This document shows, piece after piece, positions 1-7,252 of a stretch of 64,000 nt of DNA. The stretch is taken from the NCBI RefSeq assembly GCF_000828715.1, contig NZ_AP014583.1, forward strand, positions 2,850,001-2,914,000. The letters are read 5' to 3'. The notes under the pieces were generated by a model. It had not been told where the DNA came from. It ran no database searches and was given only the letters and a program-made list of their open reading frames with translations. Within the stretch, counting starts at the first letter, position 1, and every line of letters begins with the position of its first letter. The position numbers and the translations under genes were made by a program. The stretch is from Winogradskyella sp. PG-2 (lineage in GTDB: Bacteria; Bacteroidota; Bacteroidia; Flavobacteriales; Flavobacteriaceae).

Positions 1-13
1 GCAAACCAGATCA

Positions 14-652
14 TCAATATGATTTTAGAGTAAAATTATACACCCACTTTTTAAATAATATTACACTGAGATATAGTTTTAGTGGCTTAACCTTCAACTT
101 CTGTTTATATTGTAATGTAGGCTTATTAAAATACTCACTTATACTATAATACTTATCAATGTCTTTGTCTTTTAAATATTCATAACTTTTATAGCGTAAA
201 TATGGGGCTAAACTTCTTCCTCTATGAGCTTCAAATGTATAGGTACTATGTACGTAACCTTCTGAAGGTTTTATTTCAAAATTTATGCCTCTAAATGAAA
301 AGGCTTGATGCTTTATAAAAGAATAAGCTGAGATTTCCTCACCATTCTTAAAACCTAAACAGGTATCACCATTTTTAAGATCATTCATTAAATCTTTATG
401 GTCAATTCCTATGACATTTTTTTTAATAAATGTTATTTCCTTTTCACCGAAAATGGATAATTGATATTTTAATTCATCACCTCTAATTTTAGGAGGTTCA
501 ATTTCTATATAACCTATTTCCCAATAATATGGCATAAAATCAAATCCAATTTTCCCTAATTTGTTGCGTATACCATACCAAAACAGTCCGTTCTTAATAA
601 TATTAGAAATCCAACTAATTTTATAGTATAAGTCTTTTCTACTTGCTTCCAT
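14..652 (-). CDS. GNAT-like acetyltransferase domain protein (hypothetical)
   Basis: A 212-residue cytoplasmic protein with no signal peptide. Residues 142-152 (RGRSLAPYLR) resemble the acetyl-CoA-binding motif A of GNAT enzymes. Residues 165-180 (NKPTLQYKQKLKVKP) resemble the usual GNAT ending, where an Asn is followed by a 'KLGF'-like strand. The first 120 residues carry no motif I recognise, and the substrate cannot be inferred. The gene points leftward, and a hairpin of the type seen near the 8.5-kb repeat (721-783) lies upstream of it, so it may belong to the same class of mobile or accessory genes. The GNAT call is by pattern only. Confidence 0.5.
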   Translation of the reverse strand: MEASRKDLYYKISWISNIIKNGLFWYGIRNKLGKIGFDFMPYYWEIGYIEIEPPKIRGDELKYQLSIFGEKEITFIKKNVIGIDHKDLMNDLKNGDTCLGFKNGEEISAYSFIKHQAFSFRGINFEIKPSEGYVHSTYTFEAHRGRSLAPYLRYKSYEYLKDKDIDKYYSISEYFNKPTLQYKQKLKVKPLKLYLSVILFKKWVYNFTLKSY

Positions 653-720
653 TTGGGTTTATTAATATATAATGTGAATAAATATTATAAATCCTATTTT
701 TAATAATGCAAATTGTTATG

Positions 721-783
721 CTTAGGTTCGTAGGATATAAATGGGTTAAAATGTTTTATATCCGATGTTAAACGAAGTTAGTT
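721..783. repeat. Hairpin element related to the one at 8473-8530
   Basis: GGATATAAA (733-741) and TTTATATCC (755-763) form a perfect 9-bp stem. It is followed by GATGTTAAACGAAGTTAG (764-781). The element at 8473-8530 has the same plan: a stem ending in TTATATC, then GACGTTAAGCGAAGTTAA. The rest of the 653-898 gap is AT-rich and must hold the divergent promoters; I see no other gene in it. Confidence 0.55.
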
Positions 784-898
784 GAAAAATTTTATAGAGT
801 CAAGTTTTTGTAAATTCATTTGCATAATATTAAAATGTAAAGTATGTTTGACATATAGTAAAAAAAACTTTACTTAATATAAAATATATTTGTCAATT

Positions 899-1345
899 AT
901 GAATAAGAAAAATTTTGTAGAATGTGAGCGTAATCGCTTACAGAAATTGTTAGATTTTAGATTGCCAACGTCGTTTAAGTGGTTAGGTGTGTTTTTATTA
1001 GTTACAGCTTTTGTTCTGTTTTTTATAAGAAAGCAATTCCCTGAGCATACTGAATTAATTAGAGGCATTGGACGAACAATCTTTATAATTGGTTTATTGT
1101 GTATGTCTTTAGCCAGAGATAAAGAAGAGGATGAAATGACAATAGCTCTTAGAGCACAATCTTATACTATCGCTTTTATTGTTGGAGTGTTCTATGCTAT
1201 AATTATGCCTTATGTGGAATTTGGTGTTTCTAATATTGTGAATTCTGGGGGTGAAGCTTATAAAGAGTTGGGTGATTTTCAACTATTAAGTTTTATGTTA
1301 TTAATACAGTTAGGTTTTTACCATACTTTAAAGCGCAGCAGATAA
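899..1345 (+). CDS. Small multi-pass membrane protein paired with HTH regulator
   Basis: A 148-residue protein. The frame is open from a TTG at 890, but ATG 899 gives a more natural start (MNKKNFVECERN). Hydrophobic segments lie near residues 28-46, 54-72, 90-112 and 126-143, so about four membrane helices, with a charged loop (ARDKEEDEMT) between the second and third. It overlaps the downstream HTH gene by one base (TAATG), which implies translational coupling. A membrane protein translated with a small Xre-type regulator is a common Bacteroidota arrangement in which the membrane partner may sense something. The signal and targets are unknown. Confidence 0.6.
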   Translation: MNKKNFVECERNRLQKLLDFRLPTSFKWLGVFLLVTAFVLFFIRKQFPEHTELIRGIGRTIFIIGLLCMSLARDKEEDEMTIALRAQSYTIAFIVGVFYAIIMPYVEFGVSNIVNSGGEAYKELGDFQLLSFMLLIQLGFYHTLKRSR

Positions 1346-1545
1346 TGGATAATACTATAAAAGTAGAGCGCGCTATTTTAAGATTAACACAAGATGATTT
1401 GGCAAAGAAAATAGGTGTTTCTCGTCAAACGATAAACTCTATAGAAGTGAATCGTTATGTGCCTTCAACTGTATTAGCATTAAAACTTTCTGATCTTTTT
1501 GGTAAGCCTGTAAATGACTTTTTTAAATTAAGTACAGATGATTAG
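1345..1545 (+). CDS. Xre-family helix-turn-helix transcriptional regulator
   Basis: A 66-residue protein made almost entirely of one Cro/C1-type HTH. The scaffold LTQDDLAKKIGVSRQTINSIE (about residues 13-33) matches the canonical Xre helix-turn-helix, followed by the usual VPSTVLALKLSDLFGKPVNDFF tail of the compact YozG-like regulators. It is coupled to the upstream membrane protein through a TAATG overlap, so the pair is probably co-expressed and possibly autoregulated. DNA binding is secure from the motif; the regulon is unknown. Confidence 0.85.
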   Translation: MDNTIKVERAILRLTQDDLAKKIGVSRQTINSIEVNRYVPSTVLALKLSDLFGKPVNDFFKLSTDD

Positions 1546-1568
1546 TTTAGTAATAATTCTAGTGCATA

Positions 1569-2246
1569 TTATTTTAGTTCTACTATAAGTTCTTTCAAGC
1601 CTTCAGTGGCTGATTTAGCAATAACAGTAACTTTATCAGTATTACTAATTGCAGGTTTAGGGTCTATGTAATAAATAGGTGTATCTGGTTGTACATAATT
1701 AATTAAACTTGCGGCAGGATAGACTTGCATACTCGTACCTATTATAACAAGAATATCTGCTGCATAACATATTTTAATTGCAGTATCTATCATTGGGACA
1801 TCTTCACCAAACCAAACAATGTGTGGTCTTAGTTGATATCCCTTTTCGCAAATATCACCTAGGTTAATGTCTTCTTCCCAAACTTTAATATCATTTTGAT
1901 TACCTGTGCTTCGTATTTTTCTAAGCTCTCCATGTAGGTGCACAACATCACTACAACCAGCACGTTCGTGTAAATCATCTACATTTTGAGTTATTATAGT
2001 GACTTTAAAATCATGCTCTAATGTTGCTAAATCTTTATGTGCTTGGTTCGGTTCAACTTCTTTAAGTTGTCGACGTCGTTGGTTATAGAAATCTAAAACC
2101 AATTCGGGATTGTGTCTAAAACCTTCAGGTGAAGCGACTTCCATGACATCATGACCTTCCCATAGTCCATTTGCATCTCTAAAAGTTTTTATACCACTTT
2201 CAGCACTCATACCTGCTCCAGTTAATACGACGATGTGTTTTTTCAT
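1569..2246 (-). CDS. cobB: NAD-dependent protein deacylase, sirtuin (SIR2/CobB) family
   Basis: A 225-residue sirtuin that removes acyl groups from protein lysines using NAD+. Visible are the NAD-binding GAGMSAESGI (10-19) and FRDANGLW, the TQNVDDLH motif (87-93), the catalytic His in HLHGEL (H105), and GTSMQVYPAA near the C-terminus. Tyr54 and Arg57 in FYNQRR form the YxxR pair that in SIRT5/CobB-type enzymes favours succinyl and malonyl lysine. The usual four-Cys zinc site is not complete; only scattered Cys remain, as in short class III bacterial sirtuins. It is divergent from the methyltransferase gene at 2330. Confidence 0.92.
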   Translation of the reverse strand: MKKHIVVLTGAGMSAESGIKTFRDANGLWEGHDVMEVASPEGFRHNPELVLDFYNQRRRQLKEVEPNQAHKDLATLEHDFKVTIITQNVDDLHERAGCSDVVHLHGELRKIRSTGNQNDIKVWEEDINLGDICEKGYQLRPHIVWFGEDVPMIDTAIKICYAADILVIIGTSMQVYPAASLINYVQPDTPIYYIDPKPAISNTDKVTVIAKSATEGLKELIVELK

Positions 2247-2329
2247 ATTCTAAAAGTATAATTTTTCTAATAGATCAACAGTTTTTCTTGTTCATAATGT
2301 TTCAATTTCATTTTACTTATTTTTGAGTT

Positions 2330-2986
2330 ATGCCAGACTTAAAACTTCTAGAATATTTAGAAACCTATCTTACAGATCATAGGAGAGCTCGCTTTGAAAA
2401 TGTTTTAACACAACGTACCAAACATTTTACAGTTGCAACAGAAGATGTCTACCAGTTACACAATACAAGCGCAGTAATGAGGTCTTGTGATGTTTTTGGC
2501 ATACAGGAAGTCAATATCGTTGAAGAAGTCAACTCTAAAAGTATTGATAGAGAAATTGCAATGGGAGCGCAAAAGTGGGTAGATTTAAACCGTTATCATA
2601 CGACTAAATCTTGTATTGAGGATTTAAAAACAAATGGCTATCAGATTGTAGCAACGACTCCACATGGAGAAGATTGTGATTTAATAGATTTTGATATTTC
2701 TAAAAAATCGAGCTTCTTTTTTGGAAGAGAAACCGAAGGCTTATCACAGCAGGTAATAAATAATGCGGATTGTTTTTTAAAAATCCCTATGGTCGGTTTT
2801 ACAGAGAGTTTAAATATTTCTGTATCTGCTGCAATTATTCTTCAGTATGTTACAGCGCAGTTAAGAAAGTCTGATATTAAATGGCAACTCACAGAAGAGG
2901 AACGCATAGAAAAGCGGTTTGATTGGATTAAAAAGACTATAAAAAATTATGATGATATAGTAGAGCATTATAAATCTAAAACTTAA
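2330..2986 (+). CDS. trmH: SpoU-family RNA 2'-O-methyltransferase (TrmH type)
   Basis: A 218-residue SPOUT methyltransferase expected to 2'-O-methylate a guanosine in tRNA (position 18) using S-adenosylmethionine. The three SpoU motifs are seen: HNTSAVMRSCDVFG near residues 43-56, FFFGRETEGLS near 128-138, and IPMVGFTESLNISVSAAI near 151-168, which together make the trefoil knot. The C-terminal charged extension (WIKKTIKNYDDIVEHY) is typical of TrmH rather than RlmB. A TATTTTTG box at 2318-2325 sits just before the ATG. The precise RNA target is inferred from family, not shown. Confidence 0.88.
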   Translation: MPDLKLLEYLETYLTDHRRARFENVLTQRTKHFTVATEDVYQLHNTSAVMRSCDVFGIQEVNIVEEVNSKSIDREIAMGAQKWVDLNRYHTTKSCIEDLKTNGYQIVATTPHGEDCDLIDFDISKKSSFFFGRETEGLSQQVINNADCFLKIPMVGFTESLNISVSAAIILQYVTAQLRKSDIKWQLTEEERIEKRFDWIKKTIKNYDDIVEHYKSKT

Positions 2987-3020
2987 TTTTTTGTAAATTT
3001 ATAAGACTAAATAATAGACT

Positions 3021-3383
3021 ATGGTAGGATGGTTCGAAATTCCGGTAAGCGATATGGATCGTGCAAAACAATTTTATGAAACTGTTTTTAAAGTTGAAAT
3101 TAAAGTTTAAGATTTTGGAGGCACTTTAATGGGATGGCTTCCTAATAATAAAGGAGTTTAAGGAGCAACAGGAAGTTTAGTAAAACAAGAATCTTACGTT
3201 CTTAGTGAAGAAGGTACTTTAGTGTATTTTATGTCTAATGATGTTCAAGTTGAATTAGATCGAGTTGTTGATGCTGGAGGAAAAATTTATCAAGAAAAAA
3301 CTAAAATTTCAGAAGAACATGGTTGTATGGGAGTATTTATAGATTCTGAAGGAAATAGAGTAGCCCTACATTCTAATGCTTAA
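3021..3383 (+). pseudogene. VOC-family (glyoxalase-like) protein, two in-frame TAA stops
   Basis: Reading one frame from ATG 3021 to TAA 3381-3383 gives 120 codons of recognisable VOC fold: an opening VGWFEIPVSDMDRAKQFYE, then TLMGWLPNN, GTLVYFMSNDV, DRVVDAGGKIYQEKT and the closing MGVFIDSEGNRVALHSN. TAA stops interrupt it at codon 30 (3108-3110) and codon 47 (3159-3161). No frameshift is present and everything else is intact, so the damage looks recent. Both could be single C-to-T changes from CAA, though the ancestral codons are inferred. VOC proteins of this kind are usually small metal-dependent enzymes or resistance proteins of unknown substrate. Confidence 0.82.
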
Positions 3384-3388
3384 GAAGT

Positions 3389-4198
3389 TTAGGCTTTACC
3401 TTTTTTTCTACCTTTTTTAAGGTCTTTACTACGTTTAATCACTTTATATTCTTCGTAGCATTCGCTAATAGCATCTAATATTTGAAGATCATTAGCTGTA
3501 TTTATAAAATCTTTAGAGTAATTACATTGGTTAACGATTTCATCTAAGTCAAACTTATTAACTTGTAATAAAACGAGAAGCATTTCTCTATCAAAACGTT
3601 TTGCTAATTGGTTTCTAATTTCATCATCTTCTTTCATTTTCTTTAACTTATGCATCTCGTTAGGCTTTTTGCCAAACATGTTGTATAAGAAGTCTGCAGG
3701 ATTAAAAATAGCACCAAGAACTTTAGTCGCAATATTTGGTTTTCCGGCTTCATAACCTTGACCATATAGTCCAGAAATTCTATAACGGTTATTAGATGTA
3801 ATAGGAACTTGTTTTATATCCACTTCTAAATAACCAGTAAGTTTTAATTGCTTTACTGTTACTTCTTCTAGAGCTAAAGCTAGTTCAGTCATTACAATTT
3901 CTGTATTGCCAAATTTTAACCAGTCGTTAGTCACTCTAACTTTTATGGATTTGTAACCAATGTAAGATAAGTGTAAAGTATCATTGACTTTTGCACTAAT
4001 TTCAAATTCACCATTGTCGTCTGTAGCAACACCTTTAACCTGATTGATGTTTACAATGTTTACTTCAGTCAATGGGCCTTCAGTAGTAGAACTTGTTATG
4101 GTACCTTTAACTATACTAGGAGTTTTGGTGGCAGTGCTGTCTTGACTATAGCTGTTAACTGCAGTAAAACATAAAACTAAAATTAGTAAATAGCGCAT
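3389..4198 (-). CDS. Exported carboxypeptidase-regulatory-like (TonB plug-like) domain protein
   Basis: A 269-residue protein with signal peptide MRYLLILVLCFTAVNSYSQ. Residues about 28-110 form a CarboxypepD_reg-like beta-sandwich: IVKGTITSSTTEGPLTEVNI, VATDDNGEFEIS, and LHLSYIGYKSIKV. This is the domain found at the front of SusC/TonB receptors, but here no barrel follows. The rest is charged and partly helical and ends in a Lys-rich tail (KKGRKKGKA). Envelope location is likely, possibly outer membrane or periplasm; the role is unknown. It is separated from the upstream helicase by a strong terminator. Confidence 0.75.
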   Translation of the reverse strand: MRYLLILVLCFTAVNSYSQDSTATKTPSIVKGTITSSTTEGPLTEVNIVNINQVKGVATDDNGEFEISAKVNDTLHLSYIGYKSIKVRVTNDWLKFGNTEIVMTELALALEEVTVKQLKLTGYLEVDIKQVPITSNNRYRISGLYGQGYEAGKPNIATKVLGAIFNPADFLYNMFGKKPNEMHKLKKMKEDDEIRNQLAKRFDREMLLVLLQVNKFDLDEIVNQCNYSKDFINTANDLQILDAISECYEEYKVIKRSKDLKKGRKKGKA

Positions 4199-4287
4199 AA
4201 AATATATTACGAAGTAAAGGTAGTAAACAAAACGGATTTTAACATATACATCCTACGATTTGACTAAATATTAACATGAAATAACAC

Positions 4288-4314
4288 AAAAAAAGCCTCA
4301 ATTAAGAGGCTTTT
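4288..4314 (-). terminator. Rho-independent terminator of the DEAD-box helicase gene
   Basis: AAAAGCCTC (4291-4299) and GAGGCTTTT (4306-4314) form a perfect 9-bp stem with a 6-nt loop. On the minus strand it is followed by a run of seven T, 12 bases past the helicase stop. Confidence 0.85.
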
Positions 4315-4325
4315 AACATTGTAAA

Positions 4326-6239
4326 TTAATCTCGTCTACGTGAGCGTCTTGGTCTATCAGAACGCGAACCGCTAGAATCTGATCTTCTATCACCTCTAGA
4401 ATCATCATATCGTCTTTCACGACTGTCACTAGAGCGTCTATCATTTCTATTATCATCAGAATGTCTTCTATCTCTTCTGTTTCCTGAGTCAGAACCCGAT
4501 GATCTGTTACCTCTATCATTAGAACGTCTTTCTCCTCTTGGTCTATCATCGCGTCTACGACCTCCACCACCAGAACGTCTATCATTTCTTCCACGACCTC
4601 TGTCGCGTCTTCCGCCACCACTACGACCTCTATTTTCGCTTACTTCTACATTAACAAAACGACCTTCGTGCTTAAAGTCTGTAAAAAATGCTAAGACTTT
4701 TTCTTGCTGCTCTTTTTCTGTATTAAAGAAAGAGAAACTATCTTTTACATCAACTTTAAAGACATCATCTCTACCAAGTTCTAAAACTTCTTTTAAGAAA
4801 TCTTTTAGCTTCATCCAGTCAAAACCATCTTTACGACCAACGTTGATAAAGTAACGCGTATCGTTAGAAGATTTTGCGTAATCACGCCCACGACCTCCTT
4901 CTAAATCTCTAGAATCTACAACACGCAAATCCTTTGATTTTTGGTAGTAATTGAAGAAACGGTTGAATTCAGCAGAGAAGAATTTCTTAATCAATGCTTC
5001 TTTATCAGTATCTGCAAATAATTCGTTGATACTTTCTAGATGCTTGTCAATTTCGTGATTAGTTTCTGTTGCATGAACTTTATTGGCTAAAGACATTAAT
5101 TGTACTTCTACGATTTCCATTCCAGAAGGAATGTCTTTCTTTTCGAACTGCTTTTTAATAATGCGTTCTATGCTTTTTATTTTTCTTGTTTCACTTTTTG
5201 AAACAATGACCATAGAAATACCAGATTTACCAGCTCTACCAGTACGACCAGATCTGTGTGTGTAGGTTTCTATCTCGTCTGGTAGTTGATAATTAATTAC
5301 GTGTGTAATATCATCAACATCAATACCTCGAGCTGCAACATCAGTAGCAACCAACATCTGTATTTGTCTGTTTCTAAACGATTTCATCACCATATCACGC
5401 TGATTTTGACTTAAATCTCCATGTAATGCGCCAGCACTATAACCATCTTCAATTAAATTTTCAGCTACCTTTTGCGTATCACGCTTAGTTCTACAAAAAA
5501 TTACAGAGAATATATCTGGATTTGCATCTGCCAAACGTTTTAAGGCATGATAGCGATCTCTTGCATTGACTAAATAATATTCGTGAGAGACGTTTTTTGT
5601 ACTTTCATTTTTTGTTCCGACTGTAATTTCTGTAGGGTCGTACATAAATTTCTTAGCAATTGTAGACACCTCTTTTGGCATTGTTGCAGAGAATAACCAT
5701 GTACTTTTGTCATCTGGAGTATGTGATAGAATATCTGTAATGTCCTCGTAGAAGCCCATGTTCAACATTTCATCAGCTTCATCTAGTACGCTGTATTGTA
5801 TCTTAGAAATATCAACCATATTGCGGCTAATCATATCTTTCATTCGACCAGGAGTAGCCACAATTATTTGTGCTCCTCGTTTTACTGATCTTGCTTGGTC
5901 AGAAATACTTGCTCCGCCATAAATAGCAGTAACATTTATACCTTTACAGTATTTACCATAAAGTTTTAATTCATTAGTAATTTGTAAACAAAGTTCGCGA
6001 GTAGGAGATAGGATAAGACCTTGTGTGGTTCTACTATCTATATCTATTTTTTGCAACATCGGAAACCCGAAAGCTGCTGTTTTACCTGTACCAGTTTGTG
6101 CCAAAGCCACTAAGTCTTTGTCTTCTTCTAATAAAAGTGGAATTGCTTTTTCTTGGACTTCACTAGGTTTTGTAAATCCTAAATCCGTAATAGCATGCAA
6201 AAGGTCTTCATTAAGACCGAGTTCTTGGAATGTGCTCAT
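4326..6239 (-). CDS. deaD: DEAD-box RNA helicase, DeaD/CsdA-like, with RG-rich tail
   Basis: A 637-residue ATP-dependent RNA helicase likely acting in ribosome assembly, mRNA decay or cold adaptation. Motifs in order: Q motif (FQELGLNEDLL, GFTKPSEVQ), Walker A AQTGTGKTAA (about 46-55), PTRELCLQ, TPGRMKDM, DEAD in VLDEADEML, SAT, then the second RecA lobe with IFCRTKRD and HRSGRTGRAGKSG. Residues about 470-545 form a DbpA/CsdA-type RNA-binding domain (RYFINVGRKDGFDWMKLKDF). Residues about 550-637 are a low-complexity Arg/Gly/Asp/Ser tail (GGGRRDRGRGRNDRRSGGGG), expected to bind RNA loosely. It has its own promoter and a structured leader. Confidence 0.93.
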   Translation of the reverse strand: MSTFQELGLNEDLLHAITDLGFTKPSEVQEKAIPLLLEEDKDLVALAQTGTGKTAAFGFPMLQKIDIDSRTTQGLILSPTRELCLQITNELKLYGKYCKGINVTAIYGGASISDQARSVKRGAQIIVATPGRMKDMISRNMVDISKIQYSVLDEADEMLNMGFYEDITDILSHTPDDKSTWLFSATMPKEVSTIAKKFMYDPTEITVGTKNESTKNVSHEYYLVNARDRYHALKRLADANPDIFSVIFCRTKRDTQKVAENLIEDGYSAGALHGDLSQNQRDMVMKSFRNRQIQMLVATDVAARGIDVDDITHVINYQLPDEIETYTHRSGRTGRAGKSGISMVIVSKSETRKIKSIERIIKKQFEKKDIPSGMEIVEVQLMSLANKVHATETNHEIDKHLESINELFADTDKEALIKKFFSAEFNRFFNYYQKSKDLRVVDSRDLEGGRGRDYAKSSNDTRYFINVGRKDGFDWMKLKDFLKEVLELGRDDVFKVDVKDSFSFFNTEKEQQEKVLAFFTDFKHEGRFVNVEVSENRGRSGGGRRDRGRGRNDRRSGGGGRRRDDRPRGERRSNDRGNRSSGSDSGNRRDRRHSDDNRNDRRSSDSRERRYDDSRGDRRSDSSGSRSDRPRRSRRRD

Positions 6240-6371
6240 TCTTGAGTTATGTATTCGATTATGTTCTGTTGGTGTTACAAAAGAAGCGAATCGACATACT
6301 AAACACTTAAACTTCTAGGTAACACATCCTCACTCTGAGGAATTAATAAACTCAATCCTTATTGAGTTTCG
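6240..6371 (-). promoter_or_regulatory. Structured 5' leader of the DEAD-box helicase gene
   Basis: The predicted transcript has a leader of about 130 nt. It contains a perfect 9-bp hairpin AAACTCAAT / ATTGAGTTT (6347-6368) and a smaller CCTCA-CTC-TGAGG hairpin (about 6328-6340). A long structured leader on a CsdA-type helicase suggests temperature-dependent or autoregulated expression; this is inference. Confidence 0.5.
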
Positions 6372-6376
6372 AGCCG

Positions 6377-6406
6377 CAAAGATAGACTTTTAATTGGATT
6401 GGCAAA
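6377..6406 (-). promoter_or_regulatory. Bacteroidota sigma-A type promoter for the helicase
   Basis: On the minus strand TTTG (6406-6403), an 18-base spacer and TATCTTTG (6384-6377) match the -33 TTTG and -7 TAnnTTTG consensus. The start site should fall near 6371. The repeat element begins only about 15 bases upstream of the -33 box. Confidence 0.75.
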
Positions 6407-6420
6407 TTTTGGTTGCGCTT

Positions 6421-6657
6421 AACGCCCACTGTGTATGGCGTAGTGAGGCGCGCCTCACGGAAAGCCATTGTTGCGCCTGATTAGCTATACACGCTGTTGT
6501 GTGTAGTATCGTTCGGAGTTCTCGTAGACTCGACTAAATATACATAAAATTAGCGAGGTGCGACAAACAGTGGGCGTTGGTATGTAATTAGTAGAAGGGC
6601 AGCGTTTGGAAAACGCGATTCTACGTGCCGCAGGCAATTACATACCAACGTTTAGTG
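6421..6657. repeat. Copy A of a ~237-bp near-identical structured repeat
   Basis: This stretch matches 8247-8482 with about three substitutions and one single-base indel. It is visibly GC-richer than its surroundings. It contains a perfect 16-bp palindrome GTGAGGCGCGCCTCAC (6443-6458), an 11-bp inverted repeat AACGCCCACTG/CAGTGGGCGTT (6421-6431, 6568-6578), and a 15-bp inverted repeat CGTTGGTATGTAATT/AATTACATACCAACG (6575-6589, 6636-6650). The last one encloses a smaller nested hairpin (GTAGAA...TTCTAC). No coding frame is evident. It lies beside the helicase promoter. Confidence 0.9.
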
Positions 6658-6776
6658 TATGGTTAGTTGCTTTGGGATTAAAGATAGCAAAAGGGGACGA
6701 GCTTGAGGTAAATCCGCTGGATTTTCCGATTGGCACATAGACACTCTAGCAATTAATTATACACGGTGTTAGCAAC
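6647..6776. repeat. Imperfect hairpin, recombination-site-like (attC-like outline)
   Basis: Bounded by AAC (6647-6649) and GTT (6768-6770), with complementary GTGTAT (6655-6660) and ATACAC (6759-6764) inside and a loop of about 100 bases between. The right end reads GTTAGCAAC and abuts the stop codon of the gene at 6782-7252. Its inverse, GTTGCTAAC, starts repeat copy B at 8241-8249. This AAC...GTT plus imperfect-stem outline recalls integron attC sites. No integrase is in the window and the assignment is tentative. Confidence 0.4.
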
Positions 6777-6781
6777 TGCCT

Positions 6782-7252
6782 TTATAGCACTAACATTATA
6801 AAATTACCTAACAATGAAACTTGAAGTACAAAAATCAAAATGCTAATTTCCTTTTTGTATTTGTATGCTATTAATATCGTAATAATTACTATTAGCGGTA
6901 ATACTAATCCTGATACTATTCTAAAAGAATAGATCGTACTTTTTCCTGATGAGACTAATTTATGTCTATTTATTTTTTTAAATATTAAAGACTCAGAATA
7001 TTCGATTTGTTTATTCTCAACTGATTTTGCAAAATCTTCTGAAACTGAAAACTGATGTTTAGATGTGATTACTTTGTAAGATATATGTGAGTTTCCACCT
7101 GCATTATAATATGTTTCTCTATTCCTTTCTACTTTGATTACGTCCTCTGTAAACACCTTGCCTGAGAAAGTAAAATCTATCAATATAACTAATGCTAATA
7201 TTATTGTTATTCCATATAGCAAAAGCTGTATTTTGTTCGTTTCTTTAGTCAT
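6782..7252 (-). CDS. Small membrane protein of unknown function
   Basis: A 156-residue protein with a hydrophobic helix near residues 10-30, a hydrophilic 75-residue region (RNRETYYNAGGNSHISYKV...) that probably faces the periplasm, then two hydrophobic helices near 110-132 and 136-155. I recognise no family. Its start overlaps the end of the hydrolase gene by 8 bases, so the two are co-translated, and its stop lies directly against the repeat-associated hairpin. It therefore travels with the hydrolase as a compact two-gene unit. Confidence 0.6.
   Translation of the reverse strand: MTKETNKIQLLLYGITIILALVILIDFTFSGKVFTEDVIKVERNRETYYNAGGNSHISYKVITSKHQFSVSEDFAKSVENKQIEYSESLIFKKINRHKLVSSGKSTIYSFRIVSGLVLPLIVIITILIAYKYKKEISILIFVLQVSLLGNFIMLVL

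Noticed and set aside
4500..4620. Repeated CTATCATT/GTCTATCA-like units resembling a CRISPR or minisatellite
   Set aside because: They are degenerate codons for Arg/Asp/Ser in the deaD tail, without regular spacing or spacers.
4313..4621. Open frame on the minus strand at the end of deaD
   Set aside because: It is an alternative frame of the RG-rich tail; the low-complexity Arg/Asp codons keep it open. The deaD frame is clearly the coding one.
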